Assembly (NCBI GenBank): GCA_016930375.1
Contig: JAFGGU010000050.1
Location: forward strand, 1 to 40,981
DNA: 40,981 nt
Reading direction: 5' to 3'
Origin: Bacteroidales bacterium
Lineage (GTDB): Bacteria > Bacteroidota > Bacteroidia > Bacteroidales > UBA10428
The notes under the pieces were generated by a model, which had not been told where the DNA came from, made no database searches, and worked only from the letters and a program-made list of their open reading frames with translations. A program made the translations under genes and the position numbers. Below, in pieces: positions 14,781 to 23,828 of this stretch. The first letter of the stretch is position 1; every line of letters begins with the position of its first letter.

Positions 14781-16257
14781 TGTAGTCATAGTAGGGGCCG
14801 GATTGGGAGGATTATTGTGCGGAAACATCTTGAGCCGTGAAGGATTCAGTGTCTGCATTGTTGAGAAAAACCATAAAGCCGGTGGATCCCTGCAAACCTT
14901 TGGAAGGAAAGGCAAAATCTTCAATACAGGACTTAATTATACAGAAAGCCTGGAGGAAGGACAGGTGCTGAATCAGTATTTCAGGTACTTTGGGATCATG
15001 GACAAACTGAAGCTTCGGAAGCTTGACACCACAGGTTTTGATGTGATTGATTTTCCCGACCGGCAATATTGTTTAGGCATGGGCCAGGAAAACTTTGTGA
15101 ATATCCTGGCTGAACAATTCCCCTCAGAAAGAGGCGCATTGAAAACCTATACGGAAAAACTGGGAAAAATTTGCTCCTCCATCTCATTATATACACTGCA
15201 GGATAAGCAGCATAGCATCATCGGCGACTATGACCTGGGTACCGGAGCTCACGATTATATCAGTTCCGTTTTGTCCGATGACCGCCTGCGGAACATTGTT
15301 GCCGGGAACAATCTGTTGTATGCCGGTCATCAACAGAAAACACCTTTGTTTATCCACGCCCTGATCAATCATTCGTTTATTGAAAGCGCCTGGCGGGTTG
15401 TGGATGGTAGTCACCAGTTGGTAAATCTTCTGACCAGCAGTATTGTTGCCAATGGTGGCACAATCCTGCGAAGTCATAAAGTACAAAAACTTGTTGCTGA
15501 ATCCGGAAGGATTAAGTATGCACAGGTACATGACAAGGAGCCTCTATTCGGGAAGTACTTCATTGCCAATGTGCATCCTGACCAGCTGATTGACATGGCA
15601 GACAGGGCCTTGTTAAAAAAGGCATTTGGGTCCAGGATCAGAAGCCTGGAAGATACAATGGGCATGTTCACACTCTATCTTGTGTTTAAGAAGAAGACAT
15701 TTCCGTATATCAATCATAACTTTTATCATTACAACCAGGATAATGTATGGATTGCTTCAGATTATAAGCCGGAGAAATGGCCGCAGAACTACCTGCTGAT
15801 GACTACGGCAACCTCCGGGTCACTTGATTTTGCCGAAAGCGGTTCCATATTGACCTATATGGATTATAATGAACTGAAGAAATGGGAACTCACATTTACC
15901 GGCAATCGGGGAGGGGAATACCTTGAGTTTAAAGAGAAAAAAGCAGAGCAATTGTTGAATGCCGTGGAAAAGCAATTTCCGGGGATTAGAAGGTGCATTG
16001 AAGCCTGTTATACTTCAACACCGCTGACATGGAGGGATTATACTGGTACTCGCTCCGGTTCCGCTTACGGAATACTGAAGGATCATAACCGGCCGCTTGA
16101 ATCCGTTATCCCTGCCAGAACAAAAATTCCCAACCTGTTCCTCACGGGTCAAAATACCAATGTTCATGGAATTTTGGGAGTCAGTATCAGTTCGGTAGTG
16201 ACTTGCAGTGAATTGATCGATATCCGCTACCTGGTGGGCAAGATCAGAAATGCATAA
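14767..16257 (+). CDS. FAD/NAD(P)-dependent oxidoreductase, phytoene desaturase-like (copy 1)
   Basis: This 496-residue flavoprotein has an N-terminal Rossmann dinucleotide site VVIVGAGLGGLLCGNIL and VCIVEKNHKAGG. Its C-terminal FAD motif is NLFLTGQNTNVHGILGVSIS, typical of the CrtI/RetSat/amine-oxidase-like superfamily. Such enzymes desaturate, isomerise or saturate polyenes and lipid chains. The gene starts inside the degenerate KS gene. Residues around DYTGTRSGSAYGI are shared with the second copy. The substrate is unknown; an acyl or alkyl chain on the resorcinol or ACP is the natural guess. Confidence 0.85.
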   Translation: MDSFDVVIVGAGLGGLLCGNILSREGFSVCIVEKNHKAGGSLQTFGRKGKIFNTGLNYTESLEEGQVLNQYFRYFGIMDKLKLRKLDTTGFDVIDFPDRQYCLGMGQENFVNILAEQFPSERGALKTYTEKLGKICSSISLYTLQDKQHSIIGDYDLGTGAHDYISSVLSDDRLRNIVAGNNLLYAGHQQKTPLFIHALINHSFIESAWRVVDGSHQLVNLLTSSIVANGGTILRSHKVQKLVAESGRIKYAQVHDKEPLFGKYFIANVHPDQLIDMADRALLKKAFGSRIRSLEDTMGMFTLYLVFKKKTFPYINHNFYHYNQDNVWIASDYKPEKWPQNYLLMTTATSGSLDFAESGSILTYMDYNELKKWELTFTGNRGGEYLEFKEKKAEQLLNAVEKQFPGIRRCIEACYTSTPLTWRDYTGTRSGSAYGILKDHNRPLESVIPARTKIPNLFLTGQNTNVHGILGVSISSVVTCSELIDIRYLVGKIRNA

Positions 16258-16282
16258 AAAATAACATAATCAGACCTTAAAG

Positions 16283-17776
16283 ATGAAATACGATGTAGTG
16301 ATCATAGGCAGTGGACTCGGGGGATTGGAATGCGCCTATATTCTGAGCAAGGAAGGATACAATGTGTGTGTGCTGGAAAAGAACAGGGTTCTTGGAGGAT
16401 GCCTTCAGACTTTTTCCCGATGCGGGACAGTCTTTGATACAGGCATGCATTATATCGGAGGCATGGATGAAGATCAGATCCTGTACAGGTTATTCGAATA
16501 TTTTGACCTCAACCGAAGATTGAATCTCAAGAGACTGGATGAGGACGGGTATGATATTATAAGATACGACGGCAGGGATTATAAATTTGCCATGGGCTAT
16601 GAAAGATTTGCGGATACTATGATTGAACAATTCCCCAATGACCGCATCGCGATTCAAAAATATGTTTCCAAGATGAAGGACATCCGGGATTCGGTTGACC
16701 TTTATAACCTCGAAAATATTTCATCTTCCAACACCAGTTATCTGAATTACTATGGCCTGAGTATCGCAGATTTTCTCGATTCCATTTCCGGCAATGAGAT
16801 TTTGAAAAATGTACTGGCCGGTCTGGCCCCTTTGTACGGAGGCATGCGTGAAACGTCCCCGCTTTATATCCCAATGATCATTCATTCCTCTTATATCGAG
16901 GGAGCATACCGTTTCATCGGCGGGGGCTCGCAGCTCAGTGATGTTCTGGCTGAATCGGTCACTTCATTTGGAGGCACCATCCTGAAGAAGGCGGAAGTCA
17001 CCAAAATCCACCATGAACATGGCAGGATCACTAACGTGGAAATCAACCATGAGGAAAGGATCGAGGCCAATCATTATATTTCGGACATCCATCCGAAAAC
17101 CTTGCTTGGTTTATTGGATCACGGCGCTTTCAAGCCGGCTTACACCAAAAGGATCAACGGCATTGGTGAAACCTACGGAATGTTCACCGTTTACCTGGCT
17201 ATGAAGGAAAACGCCTTCAGGTACATCAACAAAAACTTCTATTGTTATCATGTAAAGGATCTGTGGCGCGATTTTCATTACACCGATGACATATGGCCCG
17301 GCGGCTACATGGTCCATTTCTCACCGGTAGCAGAGAATATGGAATTTACCGATGCCGTCATCGTTAATACAATCATGCGATGGGAGGAAGTACTGCCATG
17401 GGTGAACACTACTGTTGAAAACCGGGGGGAAGAATACCAGGCTTTTAAACAAAGAAAGACTGAGCTGATCATGAGAGATCTCGAGAATGATTTTCCGGGC
17501 ATCGGCCATGCGGTAAAATTCATTTATAATTCTTCTCCGCTTACCTATCGCGATTATACAGGAACATGGGAAGGGTCGGTGTATGGCATACAAAAGGATT
17601 ATAATAATCCCATGAAAACCTTAATTTTGCCCCGAACTCATTTGAGCAACCTGTTCCTTACCGGGCAAAATATCAATGTGCATGGCGTTGTAGGAGTTAC
17701 CATCGGCGCTTTTCTGACCTGTTCGGAATTGCTGGGGAAAAAGCATCTGATGAATAAAATGAAAAATGTCGGGTAA
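16283..17776 (+). CDS. FAD/NAD(P)-dependent oxidoreductase, phytoene desaturase-like (copy 2)
   Basis: This 497-residue paralogue of the preceding gene has the same architecture. It shows VVIIGSGLGGLECAYIL at the N-terminus, DTGMHYIGGMDEDQIL against NTGLNYTESLEEGQVL in copy 1, and a C-terminal motif NLFLTGQNINVHGVVGVTIG. The two copies are clearly diverged along their length rather than recent duplicates, so they may act in series or as a heterodimer. A 25-nt gap separates them, the loosest joint in this half of the operon. It overlaps the C45 gene by 11 nt. Confidence 0.86.
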   Translation: MKYDVVIIGSGLGGLECAYILSKEGYNVCVLEKNRVLGGCLQTFSRCGTVFDTGMHYIGGMDEDQILYRLFEYFDLNRRLNLKRLDEDGYDIIRYDGRDYKFAMGYERFADTMIEQFPNDRIAIQKYVSKMKDIRDSVDLYNLENISSSNTSYLNYYGLSIADFLDSISGNEILKNVLAGLAPLYGGMRETSPLYIPMIIHSSYIEGAYRFIGGGSQLSDVLAESVTSFGGTILKKAEVTKIHHEHGRITNVEINHEERIEANHYISDIHPKTLLGLLDHGAFKPAYTKRINGIGETYGMFTVYLAMKENAFRYINKNFYCYHVKDLWRDFHYTDDIWPGGYMVHFSPVAENMEFTDAVIVNTIMRWEEVLPWVNTTVENRGEEYQAFKQRKTELIMRDLENDFPGIGHAVKFIYNSSPLTYRDYTGTWEGSVYGIQKDYNNPMKTLILPRTHLSNLFLTGQNINVHGVVGVTIGAFLTCSELLGKKHLMNKMKNVG

Positions 17777-19484
17777 AAAAAGATCGAGTTTCCGGAGGTT
17801 CCTGGTTTGGTTTCTGCTGGGATTAATAGTCATCATCGTGGCTTCGGTGGTATACTTTGCCATCGTTGCCATTGACCGTCCACCTGAAATCACTGATTTA
17901 TCGAGCCTCGAAACGAAAAGGATCAGCCTGGGAAAGGATACCTATACTTATGGCAACAACTGGCTTCGAAAAAGCGAAAGCGGACTCTGGGAAGCTTATC
18001 TCGAAGGAAAGCCTTTCGACCGGGGAGTCGCTTTCGGGCAGCTGACCCGTGAATTGCTTTATTACCAGGAAACATCCTTTGTAGAGCAGATCAGGGAGAT
18101 TGTGCCTTCTGAAAACTACCTGAAGCTGCTGAAATATTTCACTGCATTCTTTAACCGGAACCTCGACAAAAACATACCGGATGAATACAAGGATGAAATT
18201 TACGGCACTTCATTTGCCTGTAGTCCGGAATACGATTTCATCGGTTCGGGATACCAGCGTCAGCTGAATTACCATGCCGCTCACGATATCGGGCATGCAT
18301 TACAGGGTTTGAACCTGGTCGCCTGCACATCTTTTTCAGTTTGGAATGGCAGAACCATGGATTCATCCTTGCTGATCGGCAGAAATTTTGATTTCTATAT
18401 GGGGGAGAAATTTGCCGAAAATAAAATTGTATGTTTTGTGAACCCCTCAGATGGTTATCGGTTCATGATGATCACATGGCCCGATCTGATTGGCGTGGTT
18501 TCAGGCATGAATGAAAAGGGGCTCACGGTAACCATCAATGCCGCCAAATCCACTATACCTGCGCAGGCTGCAACGCCTGTGACGATCCTTGCCAGGGAGA
18601 TCCTTCAATATGCCGCCACCATTGAGGAAGCGTGGAATATTTCCCAAAAGCGGAATTTGTTCGTCTCCGAATCCATTATGATTGGTTCAGCCATCGATAA
18701 TAAAACGGTTGTCATTGAAAAATCACCCGACAGGAGTGATCTGGTTGATCCGGAGTCCGACAGGATCATATGCTCCAACCATTTTCAGGGAAAAGCATTC
18801 GCGGAAGACAGGATAAATCTTGAAAATATCAGGGAATCGGATAGTTTTGAGAGGTACAGACGCGTGGAAGAGCTGGTGAGCCGCCAGGGAACTTTTGATG
18901 TCAGCACCATGGTGGATCTTTTGCGTGACCGGCTTGCTCTGGGAGACAAGGATGCCGGCATGGGAAATCAGTTGGCCATTAACCAGCTGATCGCCCATCA
19001 TGCAGTAGTTTTTAAACCCAATAGCCTTCAGGTATGGGTTTCAACGGCTCCCTGGCAACTGGGGAAATTTGTAGCCTACGATCTGAAAAAGGTCTTTGGC
19101 CTTGGAAAAGCTGATATCCAGTCGCATCGTGAAATTTATGATGCATCATTGACCATTCCCGCCGATACATTTTTAAATACCCGTGCTTATCGGGATTTCA
19201 GGCGGTATCAATCCATGACCATGCAACTTTACCAGTTCAGGAAAAATAAGGAAGCGCTTCCCGGGGATTTTGCCGAAAACTACATCCGGCTAAATCCGGC
19301 ATTGTTTCTCACGTATGCGCGCCTTGGTGATTACTATCATGAAATGAAGAACTTCGACCAGGCATCTGCGTGTTATACCCAGGCGCTGAAGCAGAAACTG
19401 CCCGGAGCGGGTGAAGAGAAGAAACTCAGTAAAGTATTGGAAGAACTACGCAATAAAACAAATCATGGCAATTCCCGAAATTGA
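17766..19484 (+). CDS. membrane-anchored C45-family (AAT-like) N-terminal-nucleophile acyltransferase/hydrolase with C-terminal TPR-like region
   Basis: This 572-residue protein has a basic start followed by one transmembrane helix (about 11-34), so the bulk should face the periplasm. The middle resembles acyl-CoA:6-aminopenicillanate acyltransferases (peptidase family C45). The autocleavage site is LNLVACTSFSVW, with Cys187 as predicted nucleophile, followed by SLLIGRNFDFY. Such enzymes mature by self-cleavage and form or break amide bonds to acyl groups. Residues about 490-560 look like tetratricopeptide repeats (PALFLTYARLGDYYHEMKNF), an addition to the usual family length. Possible roles are conjugating the exported lipid, removing a protecting acyl group, or resistance. 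It overlaps the next gene by 20 nt. Confidence 0.8.
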   Translation: MSGKKRSSFRRFLVWFLLGLIVIIVASVVYFAIVAIDRPPEITDLSSLETKRISLGKDTYTYGNNWLRKSESGLWEAYLEGKPFDRGVAFGQLTRELLYYQETSFVEQIREIVPSENYLKLLKYFTAFFNRNLDKNIPDEYKDEIYGTSFACSPEYDFIGSGYQRQLNYHAAHDIGHALQGLNLVACTSFSVWNGRTMDSSLLIGRNFDFYMGEKFAENKIVCFVNPSDGYRFMMITWPDLIGVVSGMNEKGLTVTINAAKSTIPAQAATPVTILAREILQYAATIEEAWNISQKRNLFVSESIMIGSAIDNKTVVIEKSPDRSDLVDPESDRIICSNHFQGKAFAEDRINLENIRESDSFERYRRVEELVSRQGTFDVSTMVDLLRDRLALGDKDAGMGNQLAINQLIAHHAVVFKPNSLQVWVSTAPWQLGKFVAYDLKKVFGLGKADIQSHREIYDASLTIPADTFLNTRAYRDFRRYQSMTMQLYQFRKNKEALPGDFAENYIRLNPALFLTYARLGDYYHEMKNFDQASACYTQALKQKLPGAGEEKKLSKVLEELRNKTNHGNSRN

Positions 19485-20757
19485 AACCAGAAGTCTTGAA
19501 GAAATCAGGCTTTACCAGGAAAAGGAATTGGAGGGACTGCTGGCATACCTGCAGAAAAACTCCAAATTCTATGCTTCTTTATTTAAACGACACAGGATCG
19601 ACATTCAAAAAATCAAAACACTGGATGATCTGCTGCTGATTCCGCCTACCACCAAGGAAGACCTTCAGTCTCGCGGTTCCGATTTTGTCTGCGTCGACAA
19701 GAGTCAAATTGTGGATTATATCACTACTTCCGGCACACTGGGGGAACCGGTGATCTTCGCCATGACGGACAATGATCTGAATCGTCTTGCCTTCAACGAA
19801 TATCTGGGCTTCAGATGCGCAGGTCTGACCAGCCATGATGTTTTTCAGCTCATGACCACCATCGACCGAAGGTTCATGGCCGGACTGGCTTATTTCCTCG
19901 GTTCAAGGATGCTGAAAGCGGCCATGATCAGGGTTGGGAATGGCATACCTGAATTGCAATGGGACTCCATTCAGCGGTTCTCGCCAACCACGCTTGTTGC
20001 CGTGCCTTCATTCCTTCTTAATATCATTGACTATGCTGAAAAGAACGGGATCAACCACCATGAATCCAGCGTGAAAAAGGTGGTCTGCATCGGTGACTCA
20101 ATCCGTAACACCGATTTCAGTTACAATACACTGGGGAAAAAAATATCCGAGCGCTGGCCCGAAATAAAGCTTTATTCTACTTACGCCTCTACAGAAATGG
20201 CCACATCTTTTACAGAATGTGCTTTTGGAGTAGGGGGGCACCACCATCCCGACCTGATCATCGTTGAATTCCTGGATGAACATGACAAACCGGTACCTCC
20301 GGGTATTCCCGGGGAAGTCACTATTACCACGCTGGGAGTGGAAGGTATGCCCTTGTTACGGTTTAAAACAGGGGACATTTCAACGGCACATGATGAACCC
20401 TGTCAGTGCGGGCGAAATTCAATACGCCTGGGACCTGTCATTGGCCGGAAAAAGCAAATGATCAAATTCAAGGGAACAACATTGTATCCGCCGGCTTTGT
20501 ATGATATTCTGGAGAATATCGAAGGCATTGCCAATTATGTAGTGGAAGTATACACCAATCAGGTAGGTATTGATGAGATACTGATCAGGATTGGCGCAAC
20601 TGATCCTTCGGAGAGTTTTGAAAAAACAATCAAGGATCATTTCAGGGCCAAACTCCGGGTGGCACCATCCATTTCCTTTGAAACGCCGGATTATATAAAC
20701 AGCCTTCAGCATCCGCCGATGAGCAGGAAACCGACGAAGCTGATTGACAGGAGGTAG
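19465..20757 (+). CDS. PaaK-like adenylate-forming enzyme
   Basis: This 430-residue protein of the phenylacetate-CoA ligase group has an ATP-binding loop TTSGTLGEP (87-95), acyl-adenylate motif YSTYASTEMATSFTE, RFKTGDIS and a C-terminal GRKKQMIKFKGTTLYP. It would activate a carboxylic acid as acyl-AMP and pass it to CoA or to the cluster ACP. An aromatic or fatty acid starter is possible. The start is ATG 19465 inside the C45 gene; an earlier in-frame start at 19411 would overlap 74 nt and lacks a ribosome site. It is the last gene of the run: the stop is followed at once by heptamer repeats and then by a convergent gene. Confidence 0.85.
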   Translation: MAIPEIETRSLEEIRLYQEKELEGLLAYLQKNSKFYASLFKRHRIDIQKIKTLDDLLLIPPTTKEDLQSRGSDFVCVDKSQIVDYITTSGTLGEPVIFAMTDNDLNRLAFNEYLGFRCAGLTSHDVFQLMTTIDRRFMAGLAYFLGSRMLKAAMIRVGNGIPELQWDSIQRFSPTTLVAVPSFLLNIIDYAEKNGINHHESSVKKVVCIGDSIRNTDFSYNTLGKKISERWPEIKLYSTYASTEMATSFTECAFGVGGHHHPDLIIVEFLDEHDKPVPPGIPGEVTITTLGVEGMPLLRFKTGDISTAHDEPCQCGRNSIRLGPVIGRKKQMIKFKGTTLYPPALYDILENIEGIANYVVEVYTNQVGIDEILIRIGATDPSESFEKTIKDHFRAKLRVAPSISFETPDYINSLQHPPMSRKPTKLIDRR

Positions 20758-20871
20758 TAGAAAGTAAACAGTAAACAGCCCGTGAACAGCCGGTAAAAGG
20801 TAAACGGTACCTATCACTGTTTACCTTCTACTTTTTACTTTTTACTGTTTACTTTTTACTGTTTACCGTTC
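20756..20871. repeat. opposed heptamer repeat arrays between convergent genes
   Basis: The left array is AGTAGAA, AGTAAAC, AGTAAAC (20756-20776). The right array is ACTTTTT, ACTTTTT, ACTGTTT, ACTTTTT, ACTGTTT, ACCGTTC (20830-20871). The right units are the reverse-complement family of the left ones, so the region can fold on itself. The left array begins within the ligase stop codon and the right one contains the stop codon of the agmatine deiminase gene. It may act as a two-way transcription stop. No classical stem plus T-tract was identified. Confidence 0.75.
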
Positions 20872-21927
20872 ACCGGCTGTTTCCGGTTCCTGCTGACTCA
20901 GGCAATGCCAGCTACCCAGGCCCCAGATGATTTCAACAGAGTCCAGTCCGATCACCGGCCTGTCCGTAAAACAGCTTTCCAGTATTGAAATTGCCTTGCT
21001 GTCCTGTTTACACCGGTAGGTCGGTACCATAACCCCGGCATTGGCAATGTAAAAGTTGGCATAGGATACCGGTAATCTTTGTCCCTCGTAATACATGGGT
21101 TCCGGCATGGGAAGTTCAATAATATTCAATGGCTTGCCATTGATAAGTTTTACTTTCCCGAGGGTGCTCAGGTTTTCCTTCAGTGGTATATAATTTGCGT
21201 CGGACTTATGATGCTCTACCATGGATACTACAGTATCCTCACTTACAAAACGCGTGAGATCATCGATATGACCATCGGTATCATCACCCTCAATGCCTTC
21301 ACCAAGCCATATTACCTGTTCCACACCATAATAATCCATCAGGTATTTTTCAATTTGCTGTTGATTCAGATCTGGATTCCTGTTAGGATGTAACAGGCAG
21401 GAAGTGGTTGTAAGCAAGGTTCCTTTTCCGTTAAAATCAACAGAACCACCCTCCATGACTATGTCGGGATGGAAAACCGGCAGGCCAAGTATTTTACCGA
21501 CCCGCTGAGGTATTGTTGTATCAAGCTCCGCCGGATATTTGCCGCCCCATCCATTGTATTTCCAGTTGACAATGGCTTTGGGATTCTCAGCGCCCGGATC
21601 AATAACAAAAGCCGGTCCATGATCACGGCACCAGGCATCATTGGTGGCAAGCCGGTGCAATTTTATATTTTCCATGTTAACACCTGCCTCCTGAAGCTCC
21701 AGCGTAACTTTATCCTCCATTTCTTTCCCGGTCACATTGATATTCACCAGTTCTTTCCTGGCCAGTTCTTTGATAAAGCGGTGGTAAAAGGGAAAGATCG
21801 TATGAATTTTTCCGGGCCACGAAGCTTCGTTATGCGGATAGCTTAACCAGGTTGCGGAATGCCTTTCCCATTCTGCAGGAAAGTAATATCCCAGTTCACG
21901 GGGAGTAACGTTTGCGAAGATCGTCAT
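20863..21927 (-). CDS. aguA: agmatine deiminase
   Basis: This 354-residue enzyme of the peptidyl-arginine deiminase family converts agmatine to N-carbamoylputrescine and ammonia. Visible signatures are WCRDHGPAFVID, the EGDDTDGHIDDLTRF block with catalytic Asp/His, and the nucleophile Cys342 in SWHCLSQQEP near the C-terminus. It lies 8 nt after the amidase gene that uses its product, giving the two-step route to putrescine. The last few codons lie in the heptamer-repeat region, which may have extended or altered the natural C-terminus. Confidence 0.92.
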   Translation of the reverse strand: MTIFANVTPRELGYYFPAEWERHSATWLSYPHNEASWPGKIHTIFPFYHRFIKELARKELVNINVTGKEMEDKVTLELQEAGVNMENIKLHRLATNDAWCRDHGPAFVIDPGAENPKAIVNWKYNGWGGKYPAELDTTIPQRVGKILGLPVFHPDIVMEGGSVDFNGKGTLLTTTSCLLHPNRNPDLNQQQIEKYLMDYYGVEQVIWLGEGIEGDDTDGHIDDLTRFVSEDTVVSMVEHHKSDANYIPLKENLSTLGKVKLINGKPLNIIELPMPEPMYYEGQRLPVSYANFYIANAGVMVPTYRCKQDSKAISILESCFTDRPVIGLDSVEIIWGLGSWHCLSQQEPETAGER

Positions 21928-21935
21928 CCGGAAAC

Positions 21936-22814
21936 TCAGGGTTTTAAATAACGGTTCAGCAGAGGCTTGTACGTGTCAATCCGCCGGTCGCGCATGAAGG
22001 GCCAGTGTGTCCGGTAGAAATCACTTCGTTTTACATCGATCTCTACAACATGAATATCTTCCCTGTCATGGGGAGCTTGGTAAAGCACTGTTCCGAATGG
22101 ATTGGATACGAAGGAACCTCCCCAGAATCTCATTTCCTTTTCCTGCCCGGTCCGGTTAACCGCTACCACATGCACTCCGTTTGCTATGGCATGAGACCGC
22201 TGGATAGTTTGCCACGCCTGATATTGCTCCTGGTTGACGTCATCTGTCTGTGCAGATGCCCAGCCAATAGCTGTGGGATAGAAAAGTATTTTAGCACCCA
22301 TGAGACTGGTAATGCGGGCAGCTTCGGGATACCACTGGTCCCAACAAATCAGCACGCCGATACGGCCAAACCGCGTGTCAAAGACCCTGTATCCGTCATC
22401 ACCGGGCGCAAAATAAAACTTTTCATAGAATCCCGGGTCATCGGGGATATGATTCTTTCTGTACCTGCCCAGATAAGAACCATCAGCATCAATAACAGCG
22501 GCTGTATTAAAATGAATGCCGGCATCGACTTTCTCAAATAATGAAGCGATAATTACGACCTGAAGTTCCCCGGCCAGTTTCTGAAGTTCCCCTGTTGTGG
22601 GTCCGGGAACTGTTTCAGAGAGATTAAAATTCTCGTATGCTTCTGTGTCACAAAAATACTGTGATGAAAACAGTTCCTGCAAACAGACTATCTGGGCACC
22701 CTGAAGAGCCGCCTGGCGAATTGAATTGACTGTCTTTTCCAGGTTGGATCTCACATCGGCATGACAGGTGGTCTGTATGAGCCCTATTTTAATGTTGTTA
22801 TGATTCAAGAGCAT
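21936..22814 (-). CDS. aguB: N-carbamoylputrescine amidase
   Basis: This 292-residue nitrilase-superfamily enzyme has the Glu47 (CLQELF), Lys120 (YRKNHIPD), Cys157 (VLICWDQWYPE) triad. The family hydrolyses N-carbamoylputrescine to putrescine, CO2 and ammonia. The HIPDDPGFYEKFYF segment and the agmatine deiminase gene immediately downstream fix the substrate. It is 55 nt from the upstream dehydrogenase gene and is probably cotranscribed with it. Confidence 0.93.
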   Translation of the reverse strand: MLLNHNNIKIGLIQTTCHADVRSNLEKTVNSIRQAALQGAQIVCLQELFSSQYFCDTEAYENFNLSETVPGPTTGELQKLAGELQVVIIASLFEKVDAGIHFNTAAVIDADGSYLGRYRKNHIPDDPGFYEKFYFAPGDDGYRVFDTRFGRIGVLICWDQWYPEAARITSLMGAKILFYPTAIGWASAQTDDVNQEQYQAWQTIQRSHAIANGVHVVAVNRTGQEKEMRFWGGSFVSNPFGTVLYQAPHDREDIHVVEIDVKRSDFYRTHWPFMRDRRIDTYKPLLNRYLKP

Positions 22815-22869
22815 TTTTCATGTAAAAATAGGGAAATTGTGATTTTTTCAAACGATCTGCGGACATGTA

Positions 22870-23817
22870 TCACATTTTCTGCAGAAAATCGGCAATATTG
22901 GCAGCTATACCTTCCAGAAGCCTTTCCCTGGATTCGATAGCGGCCCAGGCAATATGGGGCGTGATTATCAATTTTTCGGGGTGATCAAGATGGAGCAAAG
23001 GATTCGATTCTTCCGGAGGTTCTTTACTCAGAACATCCAGGCATGCACCGCCGATAAGGTTCTCATTCAGGGCACAGGCCAGGTCACTTTCATTAACAAT
23101 GCCTCCACGACCTGTATTGATCAATATGGCATTGTCTTTCATTTTGCGGAGTTGTTCATAACCGATCAGGTCACGTGTTGAATCGGTGAGCGGACAATGC
23201 AGGGATATGATATCACATTCCGAAAGCAGGTTGTTGAGGGGTATGTGCTGGTAACCGGCATCAAGGTTCTTCCCCGATGTGGAATAATAATAAACTTTAG
23301 CCCCGAACGCAGAAGCAACTTCCGCAACTCTTTTACCAATGGTTCCCATGCCGATGATGCCCAATTTCTTACCGGAAAATTCCGCAAATGGTCTGCCGTG
23401 ATGGGTAAACAAATGGCTGTGAGTGTAAAGTCCCTGCTTCACATAATCATCATAATACCGGGTATTGCCCATCAGATAAAAGAGCATGGAGAAGGTATGC
23501 TGTACAACGCTTTCGGTAGAGTAACCCGCAACATTTTTTACGGTTATGCCTTTGCCGGCGGCATAATCGAGATCCACATTGTTCATACCGGTTGCAGCTA
23601 CACAAATCAGTTTTAAGGAAGGACAGGTATCCATTGCCTCTTTGTCGATCACAACCTTATTGGTGATCACAATTTCCCGTCCGTGCATTCTCTCAGTTTT
23701 CAGTTCCGGAGGAGTAGATGGGTATACCGTAAGATTACCCAATTTGGTCAGTCTGTAAAATCCGGTTGTCTCACCCAGTGTTTCAGCATCAAGAAAGACA
23801 ATTCCAGGCCTTTTCAT
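22870..23817 (-). CDS. D-2-hydroxyacid dehydrogenase (NAD-binding)
   Basis: This 315-residue protein has the family core: nucleotide-binding GIIGMGTIGKRVAE (about 153-166) and the catalytic set Arg237 (INTGRGGIVNE), Glu266 (SKEPPEE) and His288 (ITPHIAWAAIESRER). Glycerate/hydroxypyruvate reductase is the closest general class (HPR/GyaR-like), but substrate range cannot be read from sequence. It sits between lysA and the putrescine genes with short gaps (11 and 55 nt), so the run is likely one transcript without a shared pathway. Confidence 0.88.
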   Translation of the reverse strand: MKRPGIVFLDAETLGETTGFYRLTKLGNLTVYPSTPPELKTERMHGREIVITNKVVIDKEAMDTCPSLKLICVAATGMNNVDLDYAAGKGITVKNVAGYSTESVVQHTFSMLFYLMGNTRYYDDYVKQGLYTHSHLFTHHGRPFAEFSGKKLGIIGMGTIGKRVAEVASAFGAKVYYYSTSGKNLDAGYQHIPLNNLLSECDIISLHCPLTDSTRDLIGYEQLRKMKDNAILINTGRGGIVNESDLACALNENLIGGACLDVLSKEPPEESNPLLHLDHPEKLIITPHIAWAAIESRERLLEGIAANIADFLQKM

Positions 23818-23828
23818 ATGGTTTTGTT

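Noticed and set aside
5722-20757. Complete flexirubin or aryl-polyene cluster
   Set aside because: No aromatic ammonia-lyase, ketoreductase, dehydratase, thioesterase or acyltransferase genes of those loci are present, so only the DarAB core and ACP/KS logic is shared.
20756-20871. CRISPR array or recombination site
   Set aside because: Units are 7 bp, contiguous and without spacers.
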